Positions 42,532 through 51,172 of a stretch of 64,000 nt of DNA are shown here, one piece after another. A program made the translations under genes and the position numbers. Within the stretch, counting starts at the first letter, position 1. The number at the start of each line of letters is the position of its first letter. Source of the stretch: an uncultured Solirubrobacteraceae bacterium (lineage in GTDB: Bacteria > Actinomycetota > Thermoleophilia > Solirubrobacterales > Solirubrobacteraceae); the NCBI GenBank assembly GCA_902806175.1, contig CADCVQ010000001.1, positions 23,049 through 87,048 of the forward strand. The letters run 5' to 3'. Below the pieces are notes generated by a model. The model was not told the origin of the DNA and made no database searches. It saw nothing but the letters and a program-made list of their open reading frames with translations.

Positions 42532-43945
42532 GGCGCCGCGCCGTCTGCACTACGCGGCGATCGTCGCCGACGGTGTTCGTTCGGGGCTGCAGCTCGCGGG
42601 CAGCATCCTCGTGATCGCGATCGTCCAAGGCGGCACGCCCGGCCTCGCCGCCGCGATGGCGCTCGCCGGGATCGGCCTCGGCACCGCCGTGAGCTGGATC
42701 GACTGGCGCGCCAAGACGTACTGGCTCGACGACATCGCCCTGCACTATCGCTCCGGCGTCTTCACGCCCGACGAGAAGGTCGTCCCGCGCTCACGGGTGC
42801 AGGGCGTCGACACGGTCACGGGGCCGATCCAGCGGTTGTTCGGCGTCGTCGAGCTGCGCGTGCAGGTGCCCGGAGCGTCGGACGCCGACGAGATCGTGCT
42901 GCGGGCGGTCACGCACTCCGAGGCGGCGCGGCTGCGCGGGGCGCTCGGCCAGCCCGAGCCGGCGGCGCCGGACGCGCGTGTGCGGCTGGGCCGCCGCGGC
43001 CTGCTGCTGACGGCGCTGACGTCGCCGCAGATCAGCGTCGCGGTCTCCGCCGTCGCCGCCGTCTACGCGCTCTTTCAGAACGTCATCGACATCGAGCGCG
43101 ACGGCGAGGGCCTGCTCGCCCGGCTGGATTCGCCGCAGGCGATCGCAGCCGCCCTCGCGATCGTGCTCGGCGCCGCCTACGCGCTGTCGTTCCTCGCGGC
43201 GATCGTCGTGTTCGCGGGCTTCGAGGTCGAGCGCGACGCGCAGGTGCTGCGGATCCGCCGCGGACTGCTCGAGCGGCGCGCGCAGAGCATCCCGCTGGAG
43301 CGCGTCGACGGCGTCGTCATCGTCGAGGGGCTGGCGCGCGGACCGCTCGGTCTCGCCGCGCTGCGCCTGGAGACCGCCGCGCACGGCGGCGAGAAGGCGA
43401 TCGCCCGGACGCTGCTGCCGCTCGTGCGGCGCGCGCGGGCCGAGGACGTGATCGCGCGCCTCGTGCCGCAGCTCGCGATCGAGCCCGGCGAGCTCGAGCG
43501 CCCGCCGCCGCGCGCGCTGCGCCGCTATGTGCTGCCGCAGGCGATCGGCGGCGCGGCGCTCGGCCTGCTCCCCGTGGTGCTGTGGACAGGCGCGGCGTGG
43601 CCGGCGATCGCCATCCTCGCGCTGCTCGGCGCGCTGATGGGGCTGCGCGGCCACAGCGGCGCCGGCGTACGGCTGGCGGGCAACGTCGTCGTTTTGCGCG
43701 AGGTGCGCATCGCGCGCCGCACGCTGCTCGCGCGGCGCCACCGCCTGCAGGAGCACGCGCTCGTGTCAACGGCGCTGCAGGAGCGCGCGTCGCTCGCCGA
43801 CCTGCGCGTCACGGTCGGCTCGGGCGGCAGGGGGCGTGCGCGCCACCTCGAGGCCTCGACGGCCGGCGCAGCGTTCGCCGCGCTGCGCCGCGCGTCGGCG
43901 CAGCCGGCGGTCAGGCCGCGCGGGCCTGCGCCATCGCCGCCTTGA
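42521..43945 (+). CDS. Bacterial PH-domain membrane protein, YdbT-like
   Basis: The 474-residue product has repeated pairs of membrane helices alternating with bPH2 domains: VVPRSRVQGVDTVTGPIQRL in the first, RRAQSIPLERVDGVVIVEG in the second and a divergent third near LLARRHRLQEHALVSTALQE. This is the three-domain layout of YdbT. It forms an operon with the YdbS-like gene. Its last 35 bases overlap the opposing Ala/Arg-rich gene. Confidence 0.85.
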   Translation: MTSEAPRRLHYAAIVADGVRSGLQLAGSILVIAIVQGGTPGLAAAMALAGIGLGTAVSWIDWRAKTYWLDDIALHYRSGVFTPDEKVVPRSRVQGVDTVTGPIQRLFGVVELRVQVPGASDADEIVLRAVTHSEAARLRGALGQPEPAAPDARVRLGRRGLLLTALTSPQISVAVSAVAAVYALFQNVIDIERDGEGLLARLDSPQAIAAALAIVLGAAYALSFLAAIVVFAGFEVERDAQVLRIRRGLLERRAQSIPLERVDGVVIVEGLARGPLGLAALRLETAAHGGEKAIARTLLPLVRRARAEDVIARLVPQLAIEPGELERPPPRALRRYVLPQAIGGAALGLLPVVLWTGAAWPAIAILALLGALMGLRGHSGAGVRLAGNVVVLREVRIARRTLLARRHRLQEHALVSTALQERASLADLRVTVGSGGRGRARHLEASTAGAAFAALRRASAQPAVRPRGPAPSPP

Positions 43946-44378
43946 AGGCCTGCTGGGCGGCCCTGACGGCGCTGCGGTAGGCGCGGCGGGCGGTGCGCCG
44001 CTCGGCGCGGATTGCCTTCAACGCGGCCTTCCGCGTCGCGCGCGCCTGCTGCATCGCGGCCGCGCGCTCGGCCTCGGGCAGGGTGGCAGCCGCCGCCTTG
44101 GCAGCCCGGAACGCGGCCCGGGCGGCCTGCGCCTGCTCGCGCAGGGCCGTGTGCGTGGCGCGCTTGGCGTCCCGCGCCGCGCGGACCGCCCTCGCCCGCT
44201 CGGTGCACGCGGCGACGGCGATCTGCTTGCCGGCCGCGGAGAGATCTGCGGACTGCACCCGCTGCACGCAGCGCTCGCCCGTCGGCTTCTGCGCCGCGCC
44301 CGACTTGTGCGCGACGGCCGGAACGGCCACACCGGTCACGAGGCAGACGGTGACGAGGGCCATGAGGTACTTGCGCAT
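43911..44378 (-). CDS. Secreted Ala/Arg-rich helical protein
   Basis: The 155-residue product starts with a signal peptide (MRKYLMALVTVCLVTGVAVP, cleavage near AVA-HKS). After two Cys residues (GERCVQRVQ and VAACTERAR) the rest is one long Ala/Arg/Lys-rich helix with repeated RAARDAKRA-like and AARAAFRAAKAA-like units and no Pro, likely a rod or coiled coil. No family is recognised; it could bind nucleic acid or acidic wall polymers through its charge. AAGGAG lies upstream of ATG 44378. Confidence 0.65.
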   Translation of the reverse strand: MRKYLMALVTVCLVTGVAVPAVAHKSGAAQKPTGERCVQRVQSADLSAAGKQIAVAACTERARAVRAARDAKRATHTALREQAQAARAAFRAAKAAAATLPEAERAAAMQQARATRKAALKAIRAERRTARRAYRSAVRAAQQAFKAAMAQARAA

Positions 44379-44468
44379 GCGGCTGACGCTCCTTCGCAGC
44401 TGGGACGGACGACCGCCCGAGATCATGGAGCAGAACGCCGCAACGCGGGGCGGCTTCTCACAGACTCC

Positions 44469-46754
44469 TCAGCGCCGCACGCTCTCGCAGTCCTCGGCGA
44501 TCTTGTCGCGCGGGTCGGCGAAGACGACGTCCTTGCCGCGGCCGCAGCGCACGCGGTCGGTGGTCCTGTCGACCATGTTGATGCGGTCGTCACCGGCACC
44601 GCCGTCGACGGTGTCGCCGCCGATGTTGCCGAAGATCGTGTCGTTGCCGGGCCCGCCGAGGATGCGGTCGGTGCCGCGGTCGCCCGTGATCCGGTCGTTG
44701 CCCTCGTCGCCGTAGATCGTGTCGTTGCCCTGGCGGCCCGGGATCTGGTCGTCGCCCAGGCCCCCGTGCAGCTGATCGTCGCCCTGGTCGCCGTCGACGT
44801 AGTCGTTGCCGCCCATCGCGAAGATCTTGTCGGCGCCGCCGCGGCCGAAGATCGAGTCCTCGCCGGGCGATCCGTTGAGCCGGTCGGCGTGGCGCGTGCC
44901 GCGGATCGTCTGCCTCGGCGGGGTCGTGTCCGTGTCGGGCTCGGCGGCGATCGCGATGACCTGCTCGCAGGCGGTGAGGACGTCGCGGGTGGGTGCATCG
45001 GCCTCGACGTAGACGGTGTCGACGCCGTCTCCGCAGTCGATCGTGTCGGCGCTGTCGTCGGCCGCGCGGATCGTGTCGTCGCCGATGCTGCCCTGGATCA
45101 CATCGATCCCCGAGCCGCCGATCAGCGTGTCGTTGCCGGCCTCGCCGAAGACCTGGTCGGTGCCCGAGCCGCCGTCGACGGTGTCGTTGCCGTTGCCGCC
45201 GACGACGTAGTCGTTGCCGACATCGCCCTTCGCGGTGTCCTCGCCCTCCTCGCCCTCCAGGCGATCACCGGCCGCTCCGCCGTCGAGGATGTCGTTGCCG
45301 TTGCCGCCCCGGATGCGCTCGGAGCCGCTCTCGCCGAAGAGCTGGTCGTCGCCGTCCTCCCCAGCGATGAGCTGGTCGGAGCCGCGGCCGCCCCTGATGA
45401 CGTCGTTGCCCAGACCGCCGTTGAGCTCCTTGTCGTCGCCGAAGCCCTTCTCGATGATCGTGTCGTCGCCGTCGCCGCCGAGGATCGTGTCGTCGCCGTC
45501 GCCGCCGTCGAGCGTGTCGTTGTCCTCGTCGCCCTGGATCGTGTCGTTGCCCGTGCCGCCGTCGGCGCCGTCGTTGCCCGGCCCGCCGCGCAGCTCGTCG
45601 TCGCCGGTGCTGCCGAGCATGAAGTCCTCGCCCGGTCCGCCGTCGATGCTGTCGCTCGAGGCGCCGCCCGCGAGCTGGTCGTTGCCGGCGCCGCCGTCGA
45701 GCACGTCGCGGTCGCGCCCGGCGCCGATCCTGTCGTCGCCGCCGAGCCCCTCCATCCGGTCGGCGCCGCGCGTACCGGAAAGCGTGTCGGGACCCTCGGT
45801 GCCGCTGATGAGCGCGATGCCCGGCTGCACGACGAGGTCGCTCGGCGTCGTGCCGGGCAGCGTGACGAGGCCGATCCTCCCGCGCGAGAACGGGCTGATT
45901 AGCGAGATCGAGGCCGCGCCGCCGTCGGCGAACAGGATCCGGCTGGCGTCGGGATACCAGGCCGCGCGACCGGGGCCCGTGCCCGCGACGAGCCGCCGCA
46001 CGCCTCCGCTGCGCAGCTCGACGAGCGCAGCCGCTGCGCCGCCCGGCGCGGCGGCGACGATCAGCCGCGAGCGCGCCGGCGACAGCGTCAGACCGCCGCC
46101 GGCGCCCGCCGGCAGCTTGATCGCCCGCTTGCGTGGCCGCCGCTGGCCGCGCGCGATGACGCGCAGCCGGCCGCGCGCCGACGCGTAGGTCACGCCGCCG
46201 TCGGCGATCGCCACGCCGAGCGCGCCCTTGAGCTTCACGAGCCGCAGCAGCTTGTTCGTGCCGAGCTCGACCATCGCGACACGACCGGTGGCGAGCGCCA
46301 CGGCGGCCAGGCCGCCGTCGTTGGAGACCGCGAGTGCGCCGCCGGGGCCGCGCAGCTCGATGACGCCGCGCGACGCGAGCGTCTGGGCGTCGAGGACGAG
46401 CAGCTGCGTCCCGCGCACCGCGTAGAGCGTCTCCCCGCCAGGCGAGAGCTCGATGTCCGACACCTCGGGGGCGGGGCCAAGCGTGCTGCGGGTCAGCTCC
46501 AGGCGGGTGTTGACGTCGAGCGCGACGACCTCGCCGCCGGCCGAGACGTAGCCGCGCGTCCCGTCGCGTCTGATCGCGACGGCACGCGAGACGCCCGGCA
46601 GCGCAAGCCGCGCGACGACCTGGTTGCGGGGGACGCCGAGGAGGACGAGCTCGGGCGTGCCGGTCGCGACGAGGGTCACCCGCGCGGATGCCGCGGGCGC
46701 GCCGCCCAGGGCGACCGCGAGCGCCAGCGCGACCCCGGGGAGGAGCCAGCGCAT
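44469..46754 (-). CDS. Secreted beta-propeller plus RTX calcium-binding repeat protein
   Basis: The 761-residue product has a signal peptide (MRWLLPGVALALAVALGGAP, cleavage near ASA), then a YVTN-like beta-propeller at about 30-310 (repeats such as DIELSPGGETLYAVRGTQLL), then a long array of RTX nonapeptides GGxGxDxLx at about 317-735. Two Cys-bounded caps interrupt and end the array: TIDCGDGVDTV...TACEQV and RVRCGRGKDVV...AEDCESV. RTX repeats fold into calcium-filled beta-rolls outside the cell. GGGAGG six bases before ATG 46754 fixes this start over the two upstream in-frame ATGs. Probable surface or matrix protein; no enzyme domain seen. Confidence 0.88.
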   Translation of the reverse strand: MRWLLPGVALALAVALGGAPAASARVTLVATGTPELVLLGVPRNQVVARLALPGVSRAVAIRRDGTRGYVSAGGEVVALDVNTRLELTRSTLGPAPEVSDIELSPGGETLYAVRGTQLLVLDAQTLASRGVIELRGPGGALAVSNDGGLAAVALATGRVAMVELGTNKLLRLVKLKGALGVAIADGGVTYASARGRLRVIARGQRRPRKRAIKLPAGAGGGLTLSPARSRLIVAAAPGGAAAALVELRSGGVRRLVAGTGPGRAAWYPDASRILFADGGAASISLISPFSRGRIGLVTLPGTTPSDLVVQPGIALISGTEGPDTLSGTRGADRMEGLGGDDRIGAGRDRDVLDGGAGNDQLAGGASSDSIDGGPGEDFMLGSTGDDELRGGPGNDGADGGTGNDTIQGDEDNDTLDGGDGDDTILGGDGDDTIIEKGFGDDKELNGGLGNDVIRGGRGSDQLIAGEDGDDQLFGESGSERIRGGNGNDILDGGAAGDRLEGEEGEDTAKGDVGNDYVVGGNGNDTVDGGSGTDQVFGEAGNDTLIGGSGIDVIQGSIGDDTIRAADDSADTIDCGDGVDTVYVEADAPTRDVLTACEQVIAIAAEPDTDTTPPRQTIRGTRHADRLNGSPGEDSIFGRGGADKIFAMGGNDYVDGDQGDDQLHGGLGDDQIPGRQGNDTIYGDEGNDRITGDRGTDRILGGPGNDTIFGNIGGDTVDGGAGDDRINMVDRTTDRVRCGRGKDVVFADPRDKIAEDCESVRR
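44550..45806 (-). repeat. RTX-encoding tandem repeat tract
   Basis: Imperfect 27-base units encode GGxGxDxLx nonapeptides. The tract is broken once by a Cys-containing spacer of about 60 residues. Such arrays expand and contract easily and may be misassembled. Confidence 0.85.
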
Positions 46755-46851
46755 CATCCTCCTCCTCCCGCCGACACGATCCATCTAACACACAGATGTA
46801 GCGAAAGTCCCGCCGCACTTCGCCGGTGGTCGTCTTTGGCATCCTGACGGG

Positions 46852-47637
46852 ATGGCCGTCGCCACCGTCCAGGCACTGCAGACGACGCCGATCAAGGGGT
46901 TGCGGGTCGTCGCTCGCGAGGAGGTCCAGCTGACCCCGGCCGGCGTCAGCGAGGACCGCCGCTTCTACCTCGTCGACGAGCGCGCGCGGATGGTCAACAG
47001 CAAGCAGCTCGCCACGCTCAACGAGGTCGTCGCCGCCTACGATCACGCCGCGCGGGTGCTCGAACTGCGCTTTCCCGACGGAACGCAGGTCGCCGGCTCC
47101 GTCGAGCTCGGCGACGAGCTCACCACGCGCTTCTACTCCCGCCCGGCGCAGGCGCACGAGCTGCGCGGCGCCTTCTCGCAGGCGCTCTCAGACCACGTCG
47201 GGCGGCCCGTGCGGATCGTCGAAGGGATCGACCGCAGCGGCATCGACCGCGGCCGCCGCGGGGCGGTGAGCCTCGTCTCGCAGGCGTCGCTCGGCGCGCT
47301 CGCGCACGTCGCCGACGGCGGTGCGGTCGACGCGCGCCGCTTTCGGATGCTCGTGATCATCGGCGGACTCGACGAGCCGCACGAGGAGGACACGTGGGTC
47401 GGTGCGGATCTGCGCGTCGGCGCGGCGCGGGTGCGCGTCCGCGGCCACGTCGGGCGCTGCAACATCACCCACCGCCATCCCGAGACGGGCGACGCCGACC
47501 TGCCGACGCTCGACCTGCTGCGCCAGTACCGCTCAGGCCTCGACACGACCGAGCCGCTGGCGTTCGGCGTCTACGGCGAGGTGCGCGAGCCGGGCAGGAT
47601 CGCGCTCGGCGACGCGGTCGCGCTCACCGGTCGTTGA
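46852..47637 (+). CDS. MOSC-domain protein
   Basis: The 261-residue product has a MOSC N-terminal beta-barrel (ALQTTPIKGLRVV, SEDRRFYLVDE) and a MOSC domain with the conserved Cys203 in GHVGRCNITHRHPETGD. MOSC proteins bind sulfur on this Cys and act with molybdenum cofactor, as in YcbX or mARC. ATG 46852 is the first start and lies 97 bases from the divergent RTX gene start. It is monocistronic and converges on the alpha/beta hydrolase gene. Confidence 0.9.
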   Translation: MAVATVQALQTTPIKGLRVVAREEVQLTPAGVSEDRRFYLVDERARMVNSKQLATLNEVVAAYDHAARVLELRFPDGTQVAGSVELGDELTTRFYSRPAQAHELRGAFSQALSDHVGRPVRIVEGIDRSGIDRGRRGAVSLVSQASLGALAHVADGGAVDARRFRMLVIIGGLDEPHEEDTWVGADLRVGAARVRVRGHVGRCNITHRHPETGDADLPTLDLLRQYRSGLDTTEPLAFGVYGEVREPGRIALGDAVALTGR

Positions 47638-47661
47638 ACGCGCGCACGCGCGGCCGTCAGC

Positions 47662-48606
47662 TCAGGCCGCGGCGGCGCCCGCCGACGAAGCGGGCTGCTG
47701 CTCACCGGGAGCCTCTTGCAGGAAGGCCTGCACGTCCTCGTTGAAGCGCGCCGGGCGCTCCATCATCGAGACGTGCCCGGTGTCCTTGTAGACGATCTTG
47801 CGCGAGTCCGGGATGAGCTTCTCGAAGATCGCCGCGTCCTTGACCGGGACGAGACGGTCCTTGTCGCCCCAGAGGATCAGCGTCGGGCAGCTGATCTTCT
47901 CGAGGCGGTCGCGCAGCGGGTAGCGGCACATCGCCTCCAGCGCGTCGGAGAAGCCGGGCTTGCCCGATCCGAGCACCTGCTGGGCAGCGAGCGGCCCCGG
48001 CAGCTTGGAGGGATGCGCGGCGACGATCAGCAACAGCGCGGCGCGCAGCCGCGCGCGCAGCGCGACCTGGTGCGAGCGCGAGGCGATGTGGCCCAGCGAG
48101 AAGAACACGACGTTCTCGGCGCGGTGGCGAAGCCCCGTCTTGCGCTCGGTGCGGATCGACTCGATGCTCAGGCCGGCGGCCGCGACGAGCACGAGCCGCT
48201 CGACGCGCGCCGAGTGCTGGATCGCGAGCTCGGCGCCGATGAAGCCGCCCATCGAGTTGCCGACGATCCGCGCCGCGTCGATCCCGATCTCGGTCATGAG
48301 CGCGTCGATCGCGTCGGCGTAGCCGCTTACCGAGATCTCCTCGGCGGGCATCTCGGACTGGCCGAAGCCGGGCAGGTCGACGGCGATGACGCGGTGGTCG
48401 CGCGCGAAGTGCGGGATCTGCTCGAGCCAGTTCTGCCAGCAGCCCGACAGGCCGTGGATGAAGATCAGCGGCGGACCCTCGCCCATGTCCACGACGTTCA
48501 TCCAGCGATCCTGCACGCGGACCCAGCGCAGGTGCTCCCGCCAGTTGATGTCCATCCACTCCGAGCGGCCTACAGCGCCGTACGGCTCAGCTCCATTGTT
48601 TGGCAC
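47662..48606 (-). CDS. Alpha/beta-hydrolase
   Basis: The 314-residue product has the oxyanion motif FIHGLSGCWQNW, the nucleophile elbow GNSMGG (Ser118), the acid Asp in LILWGDKDRLVP and the His in DTGHVSMMERP, a complete triad. It resembles epoxide-hydrolase, lipase or C-C hydrolase types; the substrate is unknown. GTG 48606 is preceded by a perfectly spaced TATGCT box. An ATG at 48555 is the alternative start. The Ala/Ser/Gln-rich tail is probably disordered. Confidence 0.88.
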   Translation of the reverse strand: MPNNGAEPYGAVGRSEWMDINWREHLRWVRVQDRWMNVVDMGEGPPLIFIHGLSGCWQNWLEQIPHFARDHRVIAVDLPGFGQSEMPAEEISVSGYADAIDALMTEIGIDAARIVGNSMGGFIGAELAIQHSARVERLVLVAAAGLSIESIRTERKTGLRHRAENVVFFSLGHIASRSHQVALRARLRAALLLIVAAHPSKLPGPLAAQQVLGSGKPGFSDALEAMCRYPLRDRLEKISCPTLILWGDKDRLVPVKDAAIFEKLIPDSRKIVYKDTGHVSMMERPARFNEDVQAFLQEAPGEQQPASSAGAAAA

Positions 48607-48612
48607 GTTTGT

Positions 48613-48618
48613 AGCATA
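48613..48618 (-). promoter_or_regulatory. Leaderless -10 element of the alpha/beta-hydrolase gene
   Basis: On the minus strand TATGCT is followed by ACAAAC and GTG 48606. This is the clearest leaderless promoter in the window. Confidence 0.6.
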
Positions 48619-48734
48619 CCGCGGGGTTCATCTCGCCAGTAGCGCGCCGCCGACATCCGCGCCCGTTCTCGTCGGCGCGGGAGCTTCGCCGGCCGACGGC
48701 AGCGGACGAAACCCCCCGCGCGCCGCCCCGGCTG

Positions 48735-48765
48735 AAAGCAGAACGGCCCGCCGAGGCGGGCCGTT
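48735..48765 (-). terminator. Terminator of the cold-shock gene
   Basis: AACGGCCCGCC (48742-48752) pairs with GGCGGGCCGTT (48755-48765). In the minus direction the stem is followed by CTGCTTTC. It lies 24 bases after the csp stop. Confidence 0.7.
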
Positions 48766-48789
48766 CGCAGTAGGACCGAACGAGCGGCT

Positions 48790-48993
48790 CTAGATCGTCT
48801 GCACGTTCGCGGCAGCCGGGCCCTTGGGCCCCTGCTCCGGGTCGTAGGAGACCTTCGCGCCCTCGGCGAGGGACTTGAAGCCCGAGCCGGCGATCGCGGA
48901 GTGATGGACGAAGAGGTCCTTCGTCTGGTCGTCCGGCGTGATGAAGCCGAAGCCCTTGTCGTCGTTGAACCACTTGACGGTTCCAGTTGCCAT
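48790..48993 (-). CDS. Cold-shock protein (CspA family)
   Basis: The 67-residue protein is a single cold-shock domain that binds single-stranded RNA and [23 protein letters not shown] carries RNP1 (KGFGFI) and DLFVHHSAI is RNP2; it ends [10 protein letters not shown] as is usual. GGGAGG precedes ATG 48993. A TACACT box at 49105-49110 (minus strand) could be a -10 giving a leader of about 100 bases, as expected for csp mRNAs. A strong terminator follows. Confidence 0.96.
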   Translation of the reverse strand: MATGTVKWFNDDKGFGFITPDDQTKDLFVHHSAIAGSGFKSLAEGAKVSYDPEQGPKGPAAANVQTI

Positions 48994-49209
48994 GTGCGTG
49001 CCCTCCCGGGTGTTTGTGTGCTGCGAAACGCGGGAGATGCTGAAGGCAACAACTACGAACGCTGGCACTACGTCGCCGGACCGGATGCCCGGCGTAGAGC
49101 GGCCAGTGTAGTCGACCCGTGGCATCGGGGTCTTGCCGCGGCGAAGGCGCTTGAGCGAGATCGCTTCCGACGGCTTGTGTTTTTGCGCCAGCTCGCCGAT
49201 AGCGGTCGT

Positions 49210-50628
49210 ATGTTGGCCACCCGGCGAGATCGCCAGCCCTATCAAGCCGCCGTCGCGCTGCTTGCGCTGGGCGTGCTTGTCATCGTGCTTGCGGTGTTCG
49301 TGCTGGGCTGGATGCTCGACATCGCGACGGTCCGGTCGATCTTCCCCGGCGCCGTCGGCATGAAGGCGCAGACGGCGATCGGTTTGGGCGCGGGCGCGCT
49401 CGCCATGGTGCTGCTCAGCGCGCCGACGCTGGGTCGGCGGCGCACGCTCGGGCTCGTGCTCGCAAGCGTCCCCGGTTCGCTCGGAGTCGCGGTGCTCAGC
49501 GAGTACGTGCTCGGCATCAGTTTGGGCATCGACGAGCTGCCGTTCACCGACCACGACGGCCGCGCCGCCGGCATCGCCTACCCCGGCCGCTTCGCGCCGA
49601 CGACCGGCGTCTGCTTCGTCCTGCTGTCGGGCGCGCTGCTGACGCTGGACCGCGGCGCAGACTGGCGCTGGCGCCCGCCGGAGCTCTTCGCGCTGCCGAT
49701 GGGGATCGTCGCCTGCATGAGCCTGATCGGCTACGCCTACTCGATCCCCGCCTTCTACGGGCCTGCTTCGGCGGCGAAGATGGCGGTCCACACCGCGCTG
49801 TGCCTCGTCGCGCTGACGGTTGCGCTGTTGATCGCCCGGCCGCGCGGGCGCTTCCTGGAGCTTGCGACGACGACCGATCCCGGTGGCGTCATGGTGCGCC
49901 GGATGGTGCCGCTGTGCGTCGTCGTCCCGCTCGCGCTCGGCTGGCTGCACCTGCGGACGGTCGACTGGGGCCTGTTCGACGACGAGGTCGGTACGTGGTG
50001 GCTGGCGGCCACGACGATCGCGGGGCTCGTGGCGATGATGTGGTGGTGCGCCGCCTCGCTGAGCGGCGCGGACCGCAAGCGCCGGGCGCTCGAGGCGCAG
50101 CTCTTCGCGCTCGCCAACCGCGACGGGCTGACCGGCATCTTCAACCGTCACCGCTTCGTGGAGGAGCTCGAGGTGTTCCTCACGCGGGCGCGCCGCTACG
50201 GCGACACCGCATCGTTGTTGCTGCTCGACCTCGACCACTTCAAGCCGATCAACGACAGCCTCGGGCACCAGGCGGGCGACGAGATGCTGCGCGCGGTCGC
50301 AACCGAACTCACCGCGCACGTCCGCGCAAGCGACGTCGTCGGCCGCATCGGCGGCGACGAGTTCGCGATCCTCCTGCTCGACGCGACGCCGGCGGATGTC
50401 GTCGCGCGCGCCGAGCAGCTGCTCGCCGCGATCGCGGACGTCCGCGTACCGGCGCCGGACGGACAGAACCGGACGACCGCGAGCATCGGCATCGTCGCGG
50501 TCGACCCGGCGGCCGGCATCGGTTCCTCGGGGCTGCTCGAGATCGCCGACATCGCGATGTATCGCGCCAAGCGCGCCGGCGGCGGCCGGGTCGAGCTGGC
50601 GCGGGACGCGCCGCTCAGACGCGCCTGA
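49210..50628 (+). CDS. Membrane-bound diguanylate cyclase
   Basis: The 472-residue protein has about eight N-terminal membrane helices (about 12-300), a MASE-like sensor, and a C-terminal GGDEF domain with the intact active site [14 protein letters not shown] and the [20 protein letters not shown] substrate segment. It makes cyclic di-GMP. ATG 49210 is used; GTG 49177 would add 11 residues. It is divergent from the cold-shock gene and its 3' end overlaps the TrmO-like gene by 14 bases. Confidence 0.88.
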   Translation: MLATRRDRQPYQAAVALLALGVLVIVLAVFVLGWMLDIATVRSIFPGAVGMKAQTAIGLGAGALAMVLLSAPTLGRRRTLGLVLASVPGSLGVAVLSEYVLGISLGIDELPFTDHDGRAAGIAYPGRFAPTTGVCFVLLSGALLTLDRGADWRWRPPELFALPMGIVACMSLIGYAYSIPAFYGPASAAKMAVHTALCLVALTVALLIARPRGRFLELATTTDPGGVMVRRMVPLCVVVPLALGWLHLRTVDWGLFDDEVGTWWLAATTIAGLVAMMWWCAASLSGADRKRRALEAQLFALANRDGLTGIFNRHRFVEELEVFLTRARRYGDTASLLLLDLDHFKPINDSLGHQAGDEMLRAVATELTAHVRASDVVGRIGGDEFAILLLDATPADVVARAEQLLAAIADVRVPAPDGQNRTTASIGIVAVDPAAGIGSSGLLEIADIAMYRAKRAGGGRVELARDAPLRRA

Positions 50629-51034
50629 GCACCGGCTTGACGTCGACGACGGGGGTCCCGTCGAGCGCTTCGAGCGCGTCGACGCGAACGCGCGCGCCGT
50701 CGATCTCGAGGATCTGCACCTCGTGCAGGCCGATCGGGTTGGGCCGCGCGGGCGAGCGTGTGCTGAAGACGCCCTGCAACGGGTTGGCGACATCGCCGCG
50801 CGGATGGACGACGAGGACGTCGCGGTCGGCGCGATGCAGCCACGTGAGCACGATCACGCGGTCGCCCACGCGTAGCGCGTCGAGGCCGTCGAGCACGGTC
50901 GGGTCGAAGTTCAGCCAGGCCTGCGGCGCTCCCTCGTGCGCCTGCTTGGGAGCGGACATCAGGTCGGTCAGGGGTGATTGGACCGTCGCGATCGGGCGCA
51001 GCTCGAACGGGTTGTAGTCGTGCATCGCGTCCAT
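50615..51034 (-). CDS. TrmO/TsaA-like tRNA methyltransferase
   Basis: Members of this SAM-binding beta-barrel family (UPF0066) methylate t6A37 in tRNA. The 139-residue protein starts near [15 protein letters not shown] and has the signature [20 protein letters not shown] and [12 protein letters not shown]. Length is near the single-domain form. ATG 51034 is chosen; ATG 51025 is three codons later. The frame is open upstream, but that sequence looks non-coding. Confidence 0.87.
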   Translation of the reverse strand: MDAMHDYNPFELRPIATVQSPLTDLMSAPKQAHEGAPQAWLNFDPTVLDGLDALRVGDRVIVLTWLHRADRDVLVVHPRGDVANPLQGVFSTRSPARPNPIGLHEVQILEIDGARVRVDALEALDGTPVVDVKPVLRRV

Positions 51035-51172
51035 GATGTCGCCACCGGTGCCCGACGGGCGTCCGAGCAGCCGGGATCTGGGTTCAAGCTTCGCCGGGCA
51101 CATGTCGATAGGGCATCTCATCGCAGGCCAGAACGAGCCCGCGCCGACTCCCTGGAAAGGACTCCAGCCTTG

